DNA from: an uncultured Bacilli bacterium | Lineage (GTDB): Bacteria; Bacillota_I; Bacilli_A; RF39; UBA660 | DNA length: 7,108 nt | NCBI GenBank assembly: GCA_947632255.1 | Contig: CANROL010000059.1 | Coordinates: 1 to 7,108, forward strand | Direction: 5' to 3' | Part shown: one piece after another, positions 1-5,295 of the stretch | How the letters are laid out: each line of letters opens with the position of its first letter | Position numbering within the stretch: position 1 is the stretch's first letter | Program-made: the position numbers and the translations under genes | The notes under the pieces: generated by a model | Seen by the model: the letters and a program-made list of their open reading frames with translations, nothing else | Database searches by the model: none | Told to the model about the DNA's origin: nothing

Positions 1-76
1 TTTTCTCGGCATAAAATCACATTTAATATTTATTATTGATTATTCTAAAAGTTGCACTTGACTTTTTAATTAATAA

Positions 77-193
77 TTATTTTGTCATAGCACTTTTTTG
101 ATTTATATTTTTAAGAGTATAATAAGTATCAAATTTAAGAATTAAATCATCTAATTCTTTTAAGACTTCATTAATTAAAACTTCATTTTTCAT
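77..193 (-). CDS. Small hypothetical protein, 38 aa
   Basis: I do not recognise this ORF with confidence. The chosen ATG at 193 is preceded by GGTGAT (197-202). The same TATGGTGATT string serves spoIIGA in this window, although the gap to the ATG is only 3 nt here. The frame stays open upstream to a TTG at 259, but that start has no ribosome binding site. The peptide is mostly one predicted amphipathic helix (residues 2-20, segment VLKELDDLILKF) with a Lys/Asn-rich tail; no signal peptide or membrane segment is seen in the 38-aa form. It is divergent from recU and may share its control region, which contains a Spo0A-like box. The ELDDLI segment resembles the SQELDxLI motif of short Spo0E-type phosphatases, but the Ser-Gln are missing and the usual first helix is absent, so no function is assigned. 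It could also be a chance ORF in AT-rich DNA. Confidence 0.4.
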   Translation of the reverse strand: MKNEVLINEVLKELDDLILKFDTYYTLKNINQKSAMTK

Positions 194-251
194 ACAATCA
201 CCATATATAAAATAACATATTAAAAATATTTTTGCATTAACATTCCTTTTT

Positions 252-258
252 TTCGACA
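252..258 (+). promoter_or_regulatory. Possible Spo0A binding site (0A box)
   Basis: TTCGACA on the plus strand, TGTCGAA on the minus strand, is an exact match to the 0A box core. It lies between the divergent 38-aa ORF and recU, 94 bases before the recU start and 59 bases before the small ORF start. No well-spaced -10 element accompanies it on either strand. An identical heptamer precedes spoIIGA, where the context is much stronger. A single 7-mer in AT-rich DNA can occur by chance. Confidence 0.3.
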
Positions 259-329
259 AAACATTGCAAAATAATCGTCAAATAATAAGGAATGGTAGAT
301 AAATAATAGCTATTTTGTTTATTTTATTG

Positions 330-350
330 TATAATCTATATAGGTGAGGA
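330..350 (+). promoter_or_regulatory. recU -10 element and ribosome binding site
   Basis: A perfect TATAAT at 330-335 lies just upstream of recU. The hexamer 17 bases before it (307-312, TAGCTA) is a poor -35. The ribosome binding site AGGTGAGGA (342-350) directly precedes the ATG at 352 and fixes the start. If this -10 is used, transcription would begin near 342 and the leader would be only about 10 nt, so another start further upstream is possible. Confidence 0.4.
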
Positions 351-351
351 A

Positions 352-906
352 ATGAATTACCCTGGAAATATAAAAAAAACTTATAAAAGTTCAATTAATT
401 ATAAAAACCGAGGAATGGATTTAGAAGAAATAATTAATGAAGCATGTAAATATTATGTCGAAAAAGATATTGCAGTTATATATAAAAAACCAACACCAAT
501 AGGTATTGTTGATGTAGATTATAGTAATATGACGATTAAAAAAGGTTATTTTAAAGAACCTTCAACATTAGATTACAATGGAATATATAAAGGAAAATAT
601 GTTGAGTTCGATGCCAAAGAATGTCATAGTACAACATCTTTTCCTTTAAGTAATATTCATGAACATCAAATTAAACATTTAACTAAAATTATTAAGCATG
701 GAGGAATTGGTTTTTTAATAATTAGTATGAATAGTAATTATTATATATTTAAAGGAACTGATTTATTAGAATTTATTAATAATAATTCAAGAAAAAGTAT
801 TCCTTATAATATAATAGAAGAGAAAGGTATTAAAATATTGTATAATTATAATATAGGTTTAGATTATATTAAAGGTGTAGATACGCTATTAAAGGAGTTG
901 AATTAA
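352..906 (+). CDS. recU: Holliday junction resolvase RecU
   Basis: RecU is a dimeric, metal-dependent endonuclease that cuts four-way DNA junctions during recombinational repair and chromosome segregation in Firmicutes. This 184-aa protein matches the family along its length (B. subtilis RecU is about 206 aa; the shortening is mostly in the N-terminal tail). Visible landmarks are YKNRGMDLEE (17-26), IAVIYKKPTPIGIV (40-53), LDYNGIYKGKYVEFDAKE (73-90), TSFPLSNIHEHQIKHL (95-110) and the C-terminal LDYI. The nuclease residues are Asp74, Asp87-x-Lys89 and Gln106. The B. subtilis enzyme has Glu at the position of Asp87 (DFEAKE there, EFDAKE here), a conservative change that should still bind metal. 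The start is set by AGGTGAGGA immediately upstream. The stop abuts the ponA start, the recU-ponA operon known from Bacillus. Confidence 0.96.
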   Translation: MNYPGNIKKTYKSSINYKNRGMDLEEIINEACKYYVEKDIAVIYKKPTPIGIVDVDYSNMTIKKGYFKEPSTLDYNGIYKGKYVEFDAKECHSTTSFPLSNIHEHQIKHLTKIIKHGGIGFLIISMNSNYYIFKGTDLLEFINNNSRKSIPYNIIEEKGIKILYNYNIGLDYIKGVDTLLKELN

Positions 907-3570
907 ATGAAATTACCTAAGTTAAAAAAGAAAGAAAAAGTACCAAAGAAAGAAAAAAAAGAAAAGAAGAATAAAATTAAAAAAGAAAGAAAATTTAGTA
1001 TAAAAAATGCTATTTTAATTATTTTAGTAAGTCTAGGAATAATTGGAGCATCAGGAATATTAGCATTTGCATTATATATAATTATTACTTCACCAGATTT
1101 TGTACCAGCTGAATTATATAATAAAGAATCATCAGTTATATATGCGAATGATGGAAAAACAGAAATTGCGAGACTGGGCTCAGATGGAAGAGAATCTGGG
1201 GATATTAAATTAATTACTTATGATGATTTACCAGAAGTATTAATCGATGCTTTAATTGCAACTGAAGATTCAAGATTTTTTCAACATAATGGATTTGATG
1301 CCGCGCGGTTTTTTAAAGCTTCTTTAGGTCAGTTAGCAGGTAAAAATGCCGGTGGTGCTTCTACTTTATCAATGCAAGTTATCAAAAATAAATTTTCAAC
1401 TAAAGAAACTGAAGGTATTAAAGGTATCATTCGAAAATTTTCAGATATTTATATGGCTGTATTCAAATTAGAAGCGGTTTATACTAAAGAAGAAATTATT
1501 GAATTTTATTTAAATTCTCAATGGTTAGGTGGTAGTTCATATTATTATTATGGTTCTATTACAGGTGTTGAGCAAGCAAGTAAATATTATTTTGGAAAAT
1601 CAGTATCCGACCTTACTTTACCGGAAGCGGCTCTTTTAGTAGGAATGTTTAATAATCCAAATTATTATAATCCTTATAGTAATCCTAATAATGCAAAAAG
1701 TAGACAGACTGTGGTTTTAAATTTAATGGAAAGACATGGATATATTTCTAAAGATGAAAAAGAATTTGCTGAGAGTATTCCTATTCAAAGTTTATTAGTA
1801 GACCACAGTGGCGATGAAACTTATAAATATCAAGCTTTTGTTGATTTTGTAATTGAACAAGTTAAAAAAGAAACTGGGGATGATCCTCAACAAGTACCAA
1901 TGGCTATTTATACAACTTTAGATACAAAAATACAGGATGTTTTAAATGATTTAGAAGATGGAAAATTATATAAATTTGCAAATGATAAAGTGCAATTTGG
2001 CATGGCTATTACGAGTGTAGTAGATGGATCAGTTTTAGCGTTATCTGGTGGTAGAAATTATATGCCTCAAGGAACTAATAGAGCAGTGGGCAAAGATAAT
2101 TATGATGCGACCAAAGGTGTAAGATTACAACCTGGTTCAACTGCTAAAATATTATTTGACTATGGACCTTATATTGAATATTTACATGGTTCCCCAGGAA
2201 CGATATTCTTAGATGAAAAATGGTATTTTTCCACTGGTCAAAGTGTTGCTAACTCTAATCGTAAAAATAATGGAGCTATGACAATGCGAAATGCATTAGT
2301 TAATTCAGTTAATGTTACCGCGGTTCAAGCTTTTCAACAAGTTGCCCAAGAAGTAGGAATTGATAAGATTGCTGATTTTGTTCATAGTTTAGGAATTAAT
2401 TATGGCTCTACCCTATTTGAAGCCGCGGCTATTGGGGGTGTAAACTGTGCAGATCCTTTAACAATGAGTGCTGCTTATGCGGCATTTGGACGCGGGGGTT
2501 ATTATATTGAGCCTTATGCTTTTACGAAAGTCGTTTATTTAGAAGATGATAGTAGTATTACACATAATGCTACAAAAACGCGAGTTATGAGTGAACAAAC
2601 AGCTTATTTAATTACTAATATGTTAGTAACCGCCGGAAGTGGTGGTGTTGGAGGTAACTTCTCAATAAGTGGGACTGAAATCGCCGCGAAAGGTGGAACA
2701 ACAACTCTAGATGGAGTTAGTGCTAAACAATGGGGATTAAGTGGTAAAGGTGTTACTCCTGATCACTGGAATATAACTTATTCACCAGATTATTCAATTG
2801 CTTTATGGTATGGTTATGATAGTCTTGGTAAAGGTAAACCTTTCTTAACAAGTACTTTAGGTATTAATGCTCGTAAGGGAATAATGAGTAAAGTTGCAAC
2901 TAAGGTATATAAGAAAAATTCTAAATTTAAAAGACCTTCGGGTATTAGTTCTGTAACAATTGAAAAAGAAACTTATCCAACAATGTTAGCTAGTGAATTT
3001 ACTCCTAAAGATTTACAATTAACAGAATATTTTGTCAGTGGTTATGAACCATCAGAAGTTTCTACTAGATTTGCAAGATTAAGTGATGCGACAAATGGAA
3101 CAGCTTCATTTGATGGAACTAAAATTACTTTAAAGTGGGATCCTATTGCCCTACCTGATGCTATAAATCCAACCGCGATTGAAGAAATGTTTAATACGGC
3201 AGATTATTGGAAATTTTATGATAGTTTAAAACAACAATATTATGATAAAAGAATGGAATATATTAATACTAAAATTGGTGGTATAGTTTATCAAATATAT
3301 TTACAAGATAGTGAAGGTAATTTAACAGAACTGGGAACCACGACGGATAATACTTATACTTATAATGTTAATCCATCGATTAGTGATTATACTTTTGTCA
3401 TAAAAACAGCTTATAGTATTTATAAAGAAAATATGAGTAATGGTCTTACTATTAAAGCTAAGGCTAATATAGATACAAATATACCAGATATTGGAGGACC
3501 AACCGAAGAAATACCTGAAGAAAATGAAGATACTCCAAGTGATGATAATCAAGTTGAAGGTTTAGAATAA
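907..3570 (+). CDS. ponA: Class A penicillin-binding protein (PBP1-like)
   Basis: Bifunctional peptidoglycan synthase anchored in the membrane: the outer glycosyltransferase domain polymerises lipid II and the transpeptidase domain cross-links the peptides. The 887-aa protein has a very Lys-rich cytoplasmic tail (1-34), one membrane helix (about 35-60), a GT51 domain (about 75-280), a transpeptidase domain (about 360-665), an FN3-like domain (about 722-852) and an acidic tail. GT51 motifs are ATEDSRFFQHNGFD with catalytic Glu120, GASTLSMQVIKN (150-161), RKFSD (176-180) and EFYLN (199-203). Transpeptidase motifs are S411-T-A-K414 with the nucleophile Ser411, S467-V-N469 and K595-G-G597. Oddities are KGG in place of KTG, Asp180 where RKxxE has Glu, a Tyr-rich insertion near 209-217, and a helical insertion (about 748-790) splitting the FN3 fold. 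The ribosome binding site AAAGGAG (891-897) lies inside recU; the genes are adjacent and likely co-transcribed. Family assignment is firm; the gene name rests on synteny with recU. Confidence 0.95.
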   Translation: MKLPKLKKKEKVPKKEKKEKKNKIKKERKFSIKNAILIILVSLGIIGASGILAFALYIIITSPDFVPAELYNKESSVIYANDGKTEIARLGSDGRESGDIKLITYDDLPEVLIDALIATEDSRFFQHNGFDAARFFKASLGQLAGKNAGGASTLSMQVIKNKFSTKETEGIKGIIRKFSDIYMAVFKLEAVYTKEEIIEFYLNSQWLGGSSYYYYGSITGVEQASKYYFGKSVSDLTLPEAALLVGMFNNPNYYNPYSNPNNAKSRQTVVLNLMERHGYISKDEKEFAESIPIQSLLVDHSGDETYKYQAFVDFVIEQVKKETGDDPQQVPMAIYTTLDTKIQDVLNDLEDGKLYKFANDKVQFGMAITSVVDGSVLALSGGRNYMPQGTNRAVGKDNYDATKGVRLQPGSTAKILFDYGPYIEYLHGSPGTIFLDEKWYFSTGQSVANSNRKNNGAMTMRNALVNSVNVTAVQAFQQVAQEVGIDKIADFVHSLGINYGSTLFEAAAIGGVNCADPLTMSAAYAAFGRGGYYIEPYAFTKVVYLEDDSSITHNATKTRVMSEQTAYLITNMLVTAGSGGVGGNFSISGTEIAAKGGTTTLDGVSAKQWGLSGKGVTPDHWNITYSPDYSIALWYGYDSLGKGKPFLTSTLGINARKGIMSKVATKVYKKNSKFKRPSGISSVTIEKETYPTMLASEFTPKDLQLTEYFVSGYEPSEVSTRFARLSDATNGTASFDGTKITLKWDPIALPDAINPTAIEEMFNTADYWKFYDSLKQQYYDKRMEYINTKIGGIVYQIYLQDSEGNLTELGTTTDNTYTYNVNPSISDYTFVIKTAYSIYKENMSNGLTIKAKANIDTNIPDIGGPTEEIPEENEDTPSDDNQVEGLE

Positions 3571-3571
3571 G

Positions 3572-3598
3572 AAAAAAGAAGTTTGGGCTTCTTTTTTT
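3572..3598. terminator. Bidirectional intrinsic terminator, ponA/sigE
   Basis: The stem AAAAAAGAAG (3572-3581), loop TTTGGG (3582-3587) and CTTCTTTTTT (3588-3597) form a hairpin with a T-tract on each strand. It sits 2 bases after the ponA stop on the plus strand and 3 bases past the sigE stop on the minus strand, so it can end both convergent transcripts. Confidence 0.85.
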
Positions 3599-3600
3599 AT

Positions 3601-4284
3601 TTATAATTTTAAAGTTTGTTTTAATCTTTTTATCACCTTCTTTTCAATACGAGAAATATAACTTTGGGATATACCTAATTTTTCGGCAACTTCTTTTTGG
3701 GTATATTCTTCCGTATTATTAAGTCCATAACGCAGAGTCATAATTTCTTTTTCTCTTGGATCTAAAGATTCTATTTCTTTTTCTAAGATTTCTTTATTTA
3801 ATATTTTTTCATATTCATTAGGAACATAATCAACTTCAGTACCTAATATATCTTCTAGATGTAATTCATTACCTTCAGCATCATAATTAAGAGCATCTTC
3901 AAAACTAATCTCTCCCCTTCTTTTTTTATTTTTACGAAGAAACATTAATATTTCATTAGATATACAACGAGAAGCATAAGTAGCTAATTTAATATTTTTA
4001 TCTAATTTATAAGTATTAATTCCTTTTATTAAACCAATAGAACCAATACTAACTAAATCTTCTACTTCATAGCCAGTATTTTCATATTTTTTAGCTAAGA
4101 AAACAACTAAACGTAAATTATGTTCAATGAGTTTATTTTTGGCTTCAATATCACCTGCGCTAGCCTTTATAACACAATCGCGTTCTTCATCTTCACTTAA
4201 TGGAGGTGGTAGTTTATCAGTTGCCCCCACAAAAAAGCATTCATTATACTTGGCTTTTAACCAAGCAATTATTTTATTAATCAT
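3601..4284 (-). CDS. sigE: Sporulation sigma factor SigE, pro-form
   Basis: Mother-cell sigma factor of early sporulation, made as an inactive membrane-associated precursor and activated by SpoIIGA. The 227-aa protein has a short amphipathic pro-sequence (about 1-17), then FFVGATDKLPPPLSEDEE (17-34), which aligns with YYIGGSEALPPPLSKDEE of B. subtilis SigE and places cleavage near Phe17-Phe18. Region 2 spans about 48-117 (HNLRLVVFLAKKYENTG, DLVSIGSIGLIKGI, LATYASRCISNEILMFLR). Region 4 spans about 165-225, with the helix-turn-helix at TQKEVAEKLGISQSYISRIE (195-214). SigK is the nearest alternative, but the LPPPL motif and the SpoIIGA neighbour point to SigE. The pro-sequence is about ten residues shorter than the 27 of B. 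subtilis. The start is fixed by GGAGGA (4291-4296), which lies in the last codons of spoIIGA; ATGA overlap indicates translational coupling. The sigG gene that follows sigE in Bacillus is absent here, because ponA lies there in the opposite direction. Confidence 0.96.
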   Translation of the reverse strand: MINKIIAWLKAKYNECFFVGATDKLPPPLSEDEERDCVIKASAGDIEAKNKLIEHNLRLVVFLAKKYENTGYEVEDLVSIGSIGLIKGINTYKLDKNIKLATYASRCISNEILMFLRKNKKRRGEISFEDALNYDAEGNELHLEDILGTEVDYVPNEYEKILNKEILEKEIESLDPREKEIMTLRYGLNNTEEYTQKEVAEKLGISQSYISRIEKKVIKRLKQTLKL

Positions 4285-5060
4285 TTAATATCCTCCAATA
4301 TTTGATAATTTAGTAAACATTCTATACCATTTAATTTAAAAGAATTATTAACTAAACCTAATAAATAATTAGTTAATTCTTGATTATTAATAATAATTTT
4401 CTTAGGTTTAATACATTCTAATAATTCATGGCCTTTAATAGTATTATAAGGTACATACATGGGTGAATGGATTTTAATTTCACTATTTATTAATTTTTTA
4501 TTAATTAAAATAATAGGTTTATTAGTTATAGGATCAATTAATTTATTACCAGTGTCTAAAAAAGCTGTCGTGGTTAATTCATAATTATTACTTAAAATAA
4601 TAGTTATTTTATAATAATAGTTTTGAACTTCTTTTAGAACTTTTAAACTTTTAAGAAATACAAATAAAACAAGAGGTGCTATAATAATTAAAAGAAGATA
4701 ACTAAAAGATAGGCCTTTATAATATAATGTTATTTTAGATTCAAGTTTTAAATAATAAAGGAAACCTCCTAAGATAATACTAGTCATATATAAATATAAT
4801 ATATTAGATAAAGTATATCTAATATTTTTATAACCAAAAGATATTAGACACATTAATAAACCTAATAATAATTTAAAGAAAAATAAGAAGATGGAATTAA
4901 AAGGAATAAATAAACTAATTAAAGAAAGACTACCACTTAAGGCACCTAGTAATATTTTAAATATTTTAGTATAACGTTTTAGAGCAATATTAATGGTTAA
5001 TAAAAGAAAAAAGTCAAAAAATAAATTAATAAGAAATATTAAATCTATATAGATAGTCAT
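4281..5060 (-). CDS. spoIIGA: Pro-sigma-E processing peptidase SpoIIGA
   Basis: Membrane-bound aspartic protease of the asymmetric septum; on receiving the forespore signal SpoIIR it removes the pro-sequence of sigma-E. The 259-aa protein starts MTIYIDLIFLINLFFDFFLL, like SpoIIGA of Bacillus, and has about five hydrophobic segments (about 4-27, 34-53, 56-76, 82-104, 119-140). The cytoplasmic protease domain (about 150-259) carries the catalytic signature TAFLDTGNKLIDPITNKP (165-182), with Asp169 as the likely nucleophile-activating residue; family knowledge says one Asp per subunit and a dimeric active site. VPYNTIKG (203-210) and the C-terminal NGIECLLNYQIL (244-255) also fit the family. B. 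subtilis SpoIIGA is about 309 aa, so this version is short, mainly in the protease half. The start at 5060 has GGTGAT 5 nt upstream. The substrate gene sigE overlaps the 3' end by 4 bases, the classic spoIIG operon. Confidence 0.95.
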   Translation of the reverse strand: MTIYIDLIFLINLFFDFFLLLTINIALKRYTKIFKILLGALSGSLSLISLFIPFNSIFLFFFKLLLGLLMCLISFGYKNIRYTLSNILYLYMTSIILGGFLYYLKLESKITLYYKGLSFSYLLLIIIAPLVLFVFLKSLKVLKEVQNYYYKITIILSNNYELTTTAFLDTGNKLIDPITNKPIILINKKLINSEIKIHSPMYVPYNTIKGHELLECIKPKKIIINNQELTNYLLGLVNNSFKLNGIECLLNYQILEDIK

Positions 5061-5079
5061 ATATAATCACCATATTATG

Positions 5080-5113
5080 ATTATATAAAATTTATTTTAA
5101 ATATTTTGTCGAA
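5080..5113 (-). promoter_or_regulatory. spoIIG promoter with Spo0A box
   Basis: On the minus strand TTCGACA (5113-5107) is an exact 0A box that contains the -35-like TCGACA, and a perfect TATAAT follows at 5085-5080. The spacer (5106-5086) is 21 bp, too long for an ordinary sigma-A promoter. The B. subtilis spoIIG promoter has the same design: a -35-like sequence overlapped by Spo0A sites, about 22 bp from the -10. Transcription should begin near 5073, giving a leader of about 13 nt with the ribosome binding site GGTGAT (5071-5066). A degenerate second box (TTCCTAC, 5122-5116) lies just upstream. Confidence 0.75.
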
Positions 5114-5138
5114 TGGTAGGAACAATATAATTTTTTAT

Positions 5139-5172
5139 AAAAAAATTAGGGACTTAATGAAGTAAGTCCCTA
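5139..5172 (-). terminator. Intrinsic terminator of the putative small RNA
   Basis: A perfect 10 bp stem (5172-5163 with 5156-5147), 6-nt loop CTTCAT, then seven T (5145-5139) on the minus strand. It lies 26 bases upstream of the spoIIG 0A box, so it would also shield the sporulation promoter from polC-side transcription. On the plus strand no T-tract follows the stem. Confidence 0.8.
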
Positions 5173-5235
5173 TGACATACAGGCTATAAAAAGAGCTTGT
5201 ATGGTGCTTTCTAAGTAAATATGAGGTTACTTAGT
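5139..5235 (-). ncRNA. Putative ~97-nt small RNA with three hairpins
   Basis: I do not recognise a known RNA family. On the minus strand an extended -10 promoter (5250-5242) would start transcription near 5235, right at the foot of the first hairpin. Hairpin A is CTAAGTAA / TTACTTAG (5234-5227 with 5218-5211), a perfect 8 bp stem with loop CCTCATAT. Hairpin B is CATACAAGCT / AGCCTGTATG (5203-5194 with 5185-5176), 10 positions with one A-C mismatch and an 8-nt loop. Hairpin C is TAGGGACTTA / TAAGTCCCTA (5172-5163 with 5156-5147), a perfect 10 bp stem with loop CTTCAT, followed by A and seven T, an intrinsic terminator. Start, compact fold and terminator together suggest an independent small RNA between polC and spoIIGA. 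Alternatives are a leader of spoIIGA with an attenuator or read-through protection for the spoIIG promoter. The mismatch in hairpin B would be a G-U pair on the plus strand, so plus-strand transcription is not excluded. Confidence 0.5.
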
Positions 5236-5241
5236 AATTTA

Positions 5242-5250
5242 ATTATAGCA
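5242..5250 (-). promoter_or_regulatory. Extended -10 promoter for the small RNA
   Basis: TGCTATAAT on the minus strand is a perfect TATAAT with the TGn extension. The hexamer 17 bases upstream (5270-5265, TAGATT) is a weak -35, which extended -10 promoters tolerate. It lies between the polC terminator and hairpin A, as expected for an independent transcript. Confidence 0.5.
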
Positions 5251-5260
5251 TAATTTTTAG

Positions 5261-5292
5261 AAAAAATCTAGGTCCTAAAAAGTCCTAGATTT
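5261..5292 (-). terminator. Intrinsic terminator of polC
   Basis: On the minus strand AAATCTAGG (5292-5284) pairs with CCTAGATTT (5272-5264), a perfect 9 bp stem with an 11-nt loop. The T-tract (5266-5261) continues beyond the stem. It begins 3 bases after the polC stop codon, the usual place for a polC transcript to end. Confidence 0.85.
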
Positions 5293-5295
5293 AGA

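Noticed and set aside
1..12. Possible start of a minus-strand gene: ATG at 12-10 reading M-P-R-K into the left edge, with TGTGAT upstream
   Set aside because: Only four codons are visible and the ribosome binding site is weak; nothing supports a product.
47..66. AT-rich hairpin AAAAGT / ACTTTT that could be a weak terminator for the 38-aa ORF or for a gene entering from the left
   Set aside because: Six base pairs, one G-C, and no proper T-tract beyond the stem on the minus strand; too weak to call.
40..75. GTTGCACTTGACTTTTT looked like the end of an insertion sequence
   Set aside because: No inverted repeat partner, target duplication or transposase frame in the window.
3322..3552. 76-codon minus-strand ORF inside ponA
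   Set aside because: It is the antisense shadow of the FN3 and tail region, with Ile/Ser-rich composition, no ribosome binding site and no recognisable motif.
5126..5131. Plus-strand TATAAT that could drive the hairpin RNA in the other direction
   Set aside because: The best -35-like match (TTGTCG, 5106-5111) is only 14 bp away and no plus-strand terminator follows the hairpins; the minus-strand reading is better supported.
5147..5234. Three stem-loops in a row considered as a tRNA or CRISPR repeats
   Set aside because: Stem lengths, loops and missing conserved T-loop and anticodon features exclude a tRNA; the three stems differ in sequence, so they are not repeats of an array.
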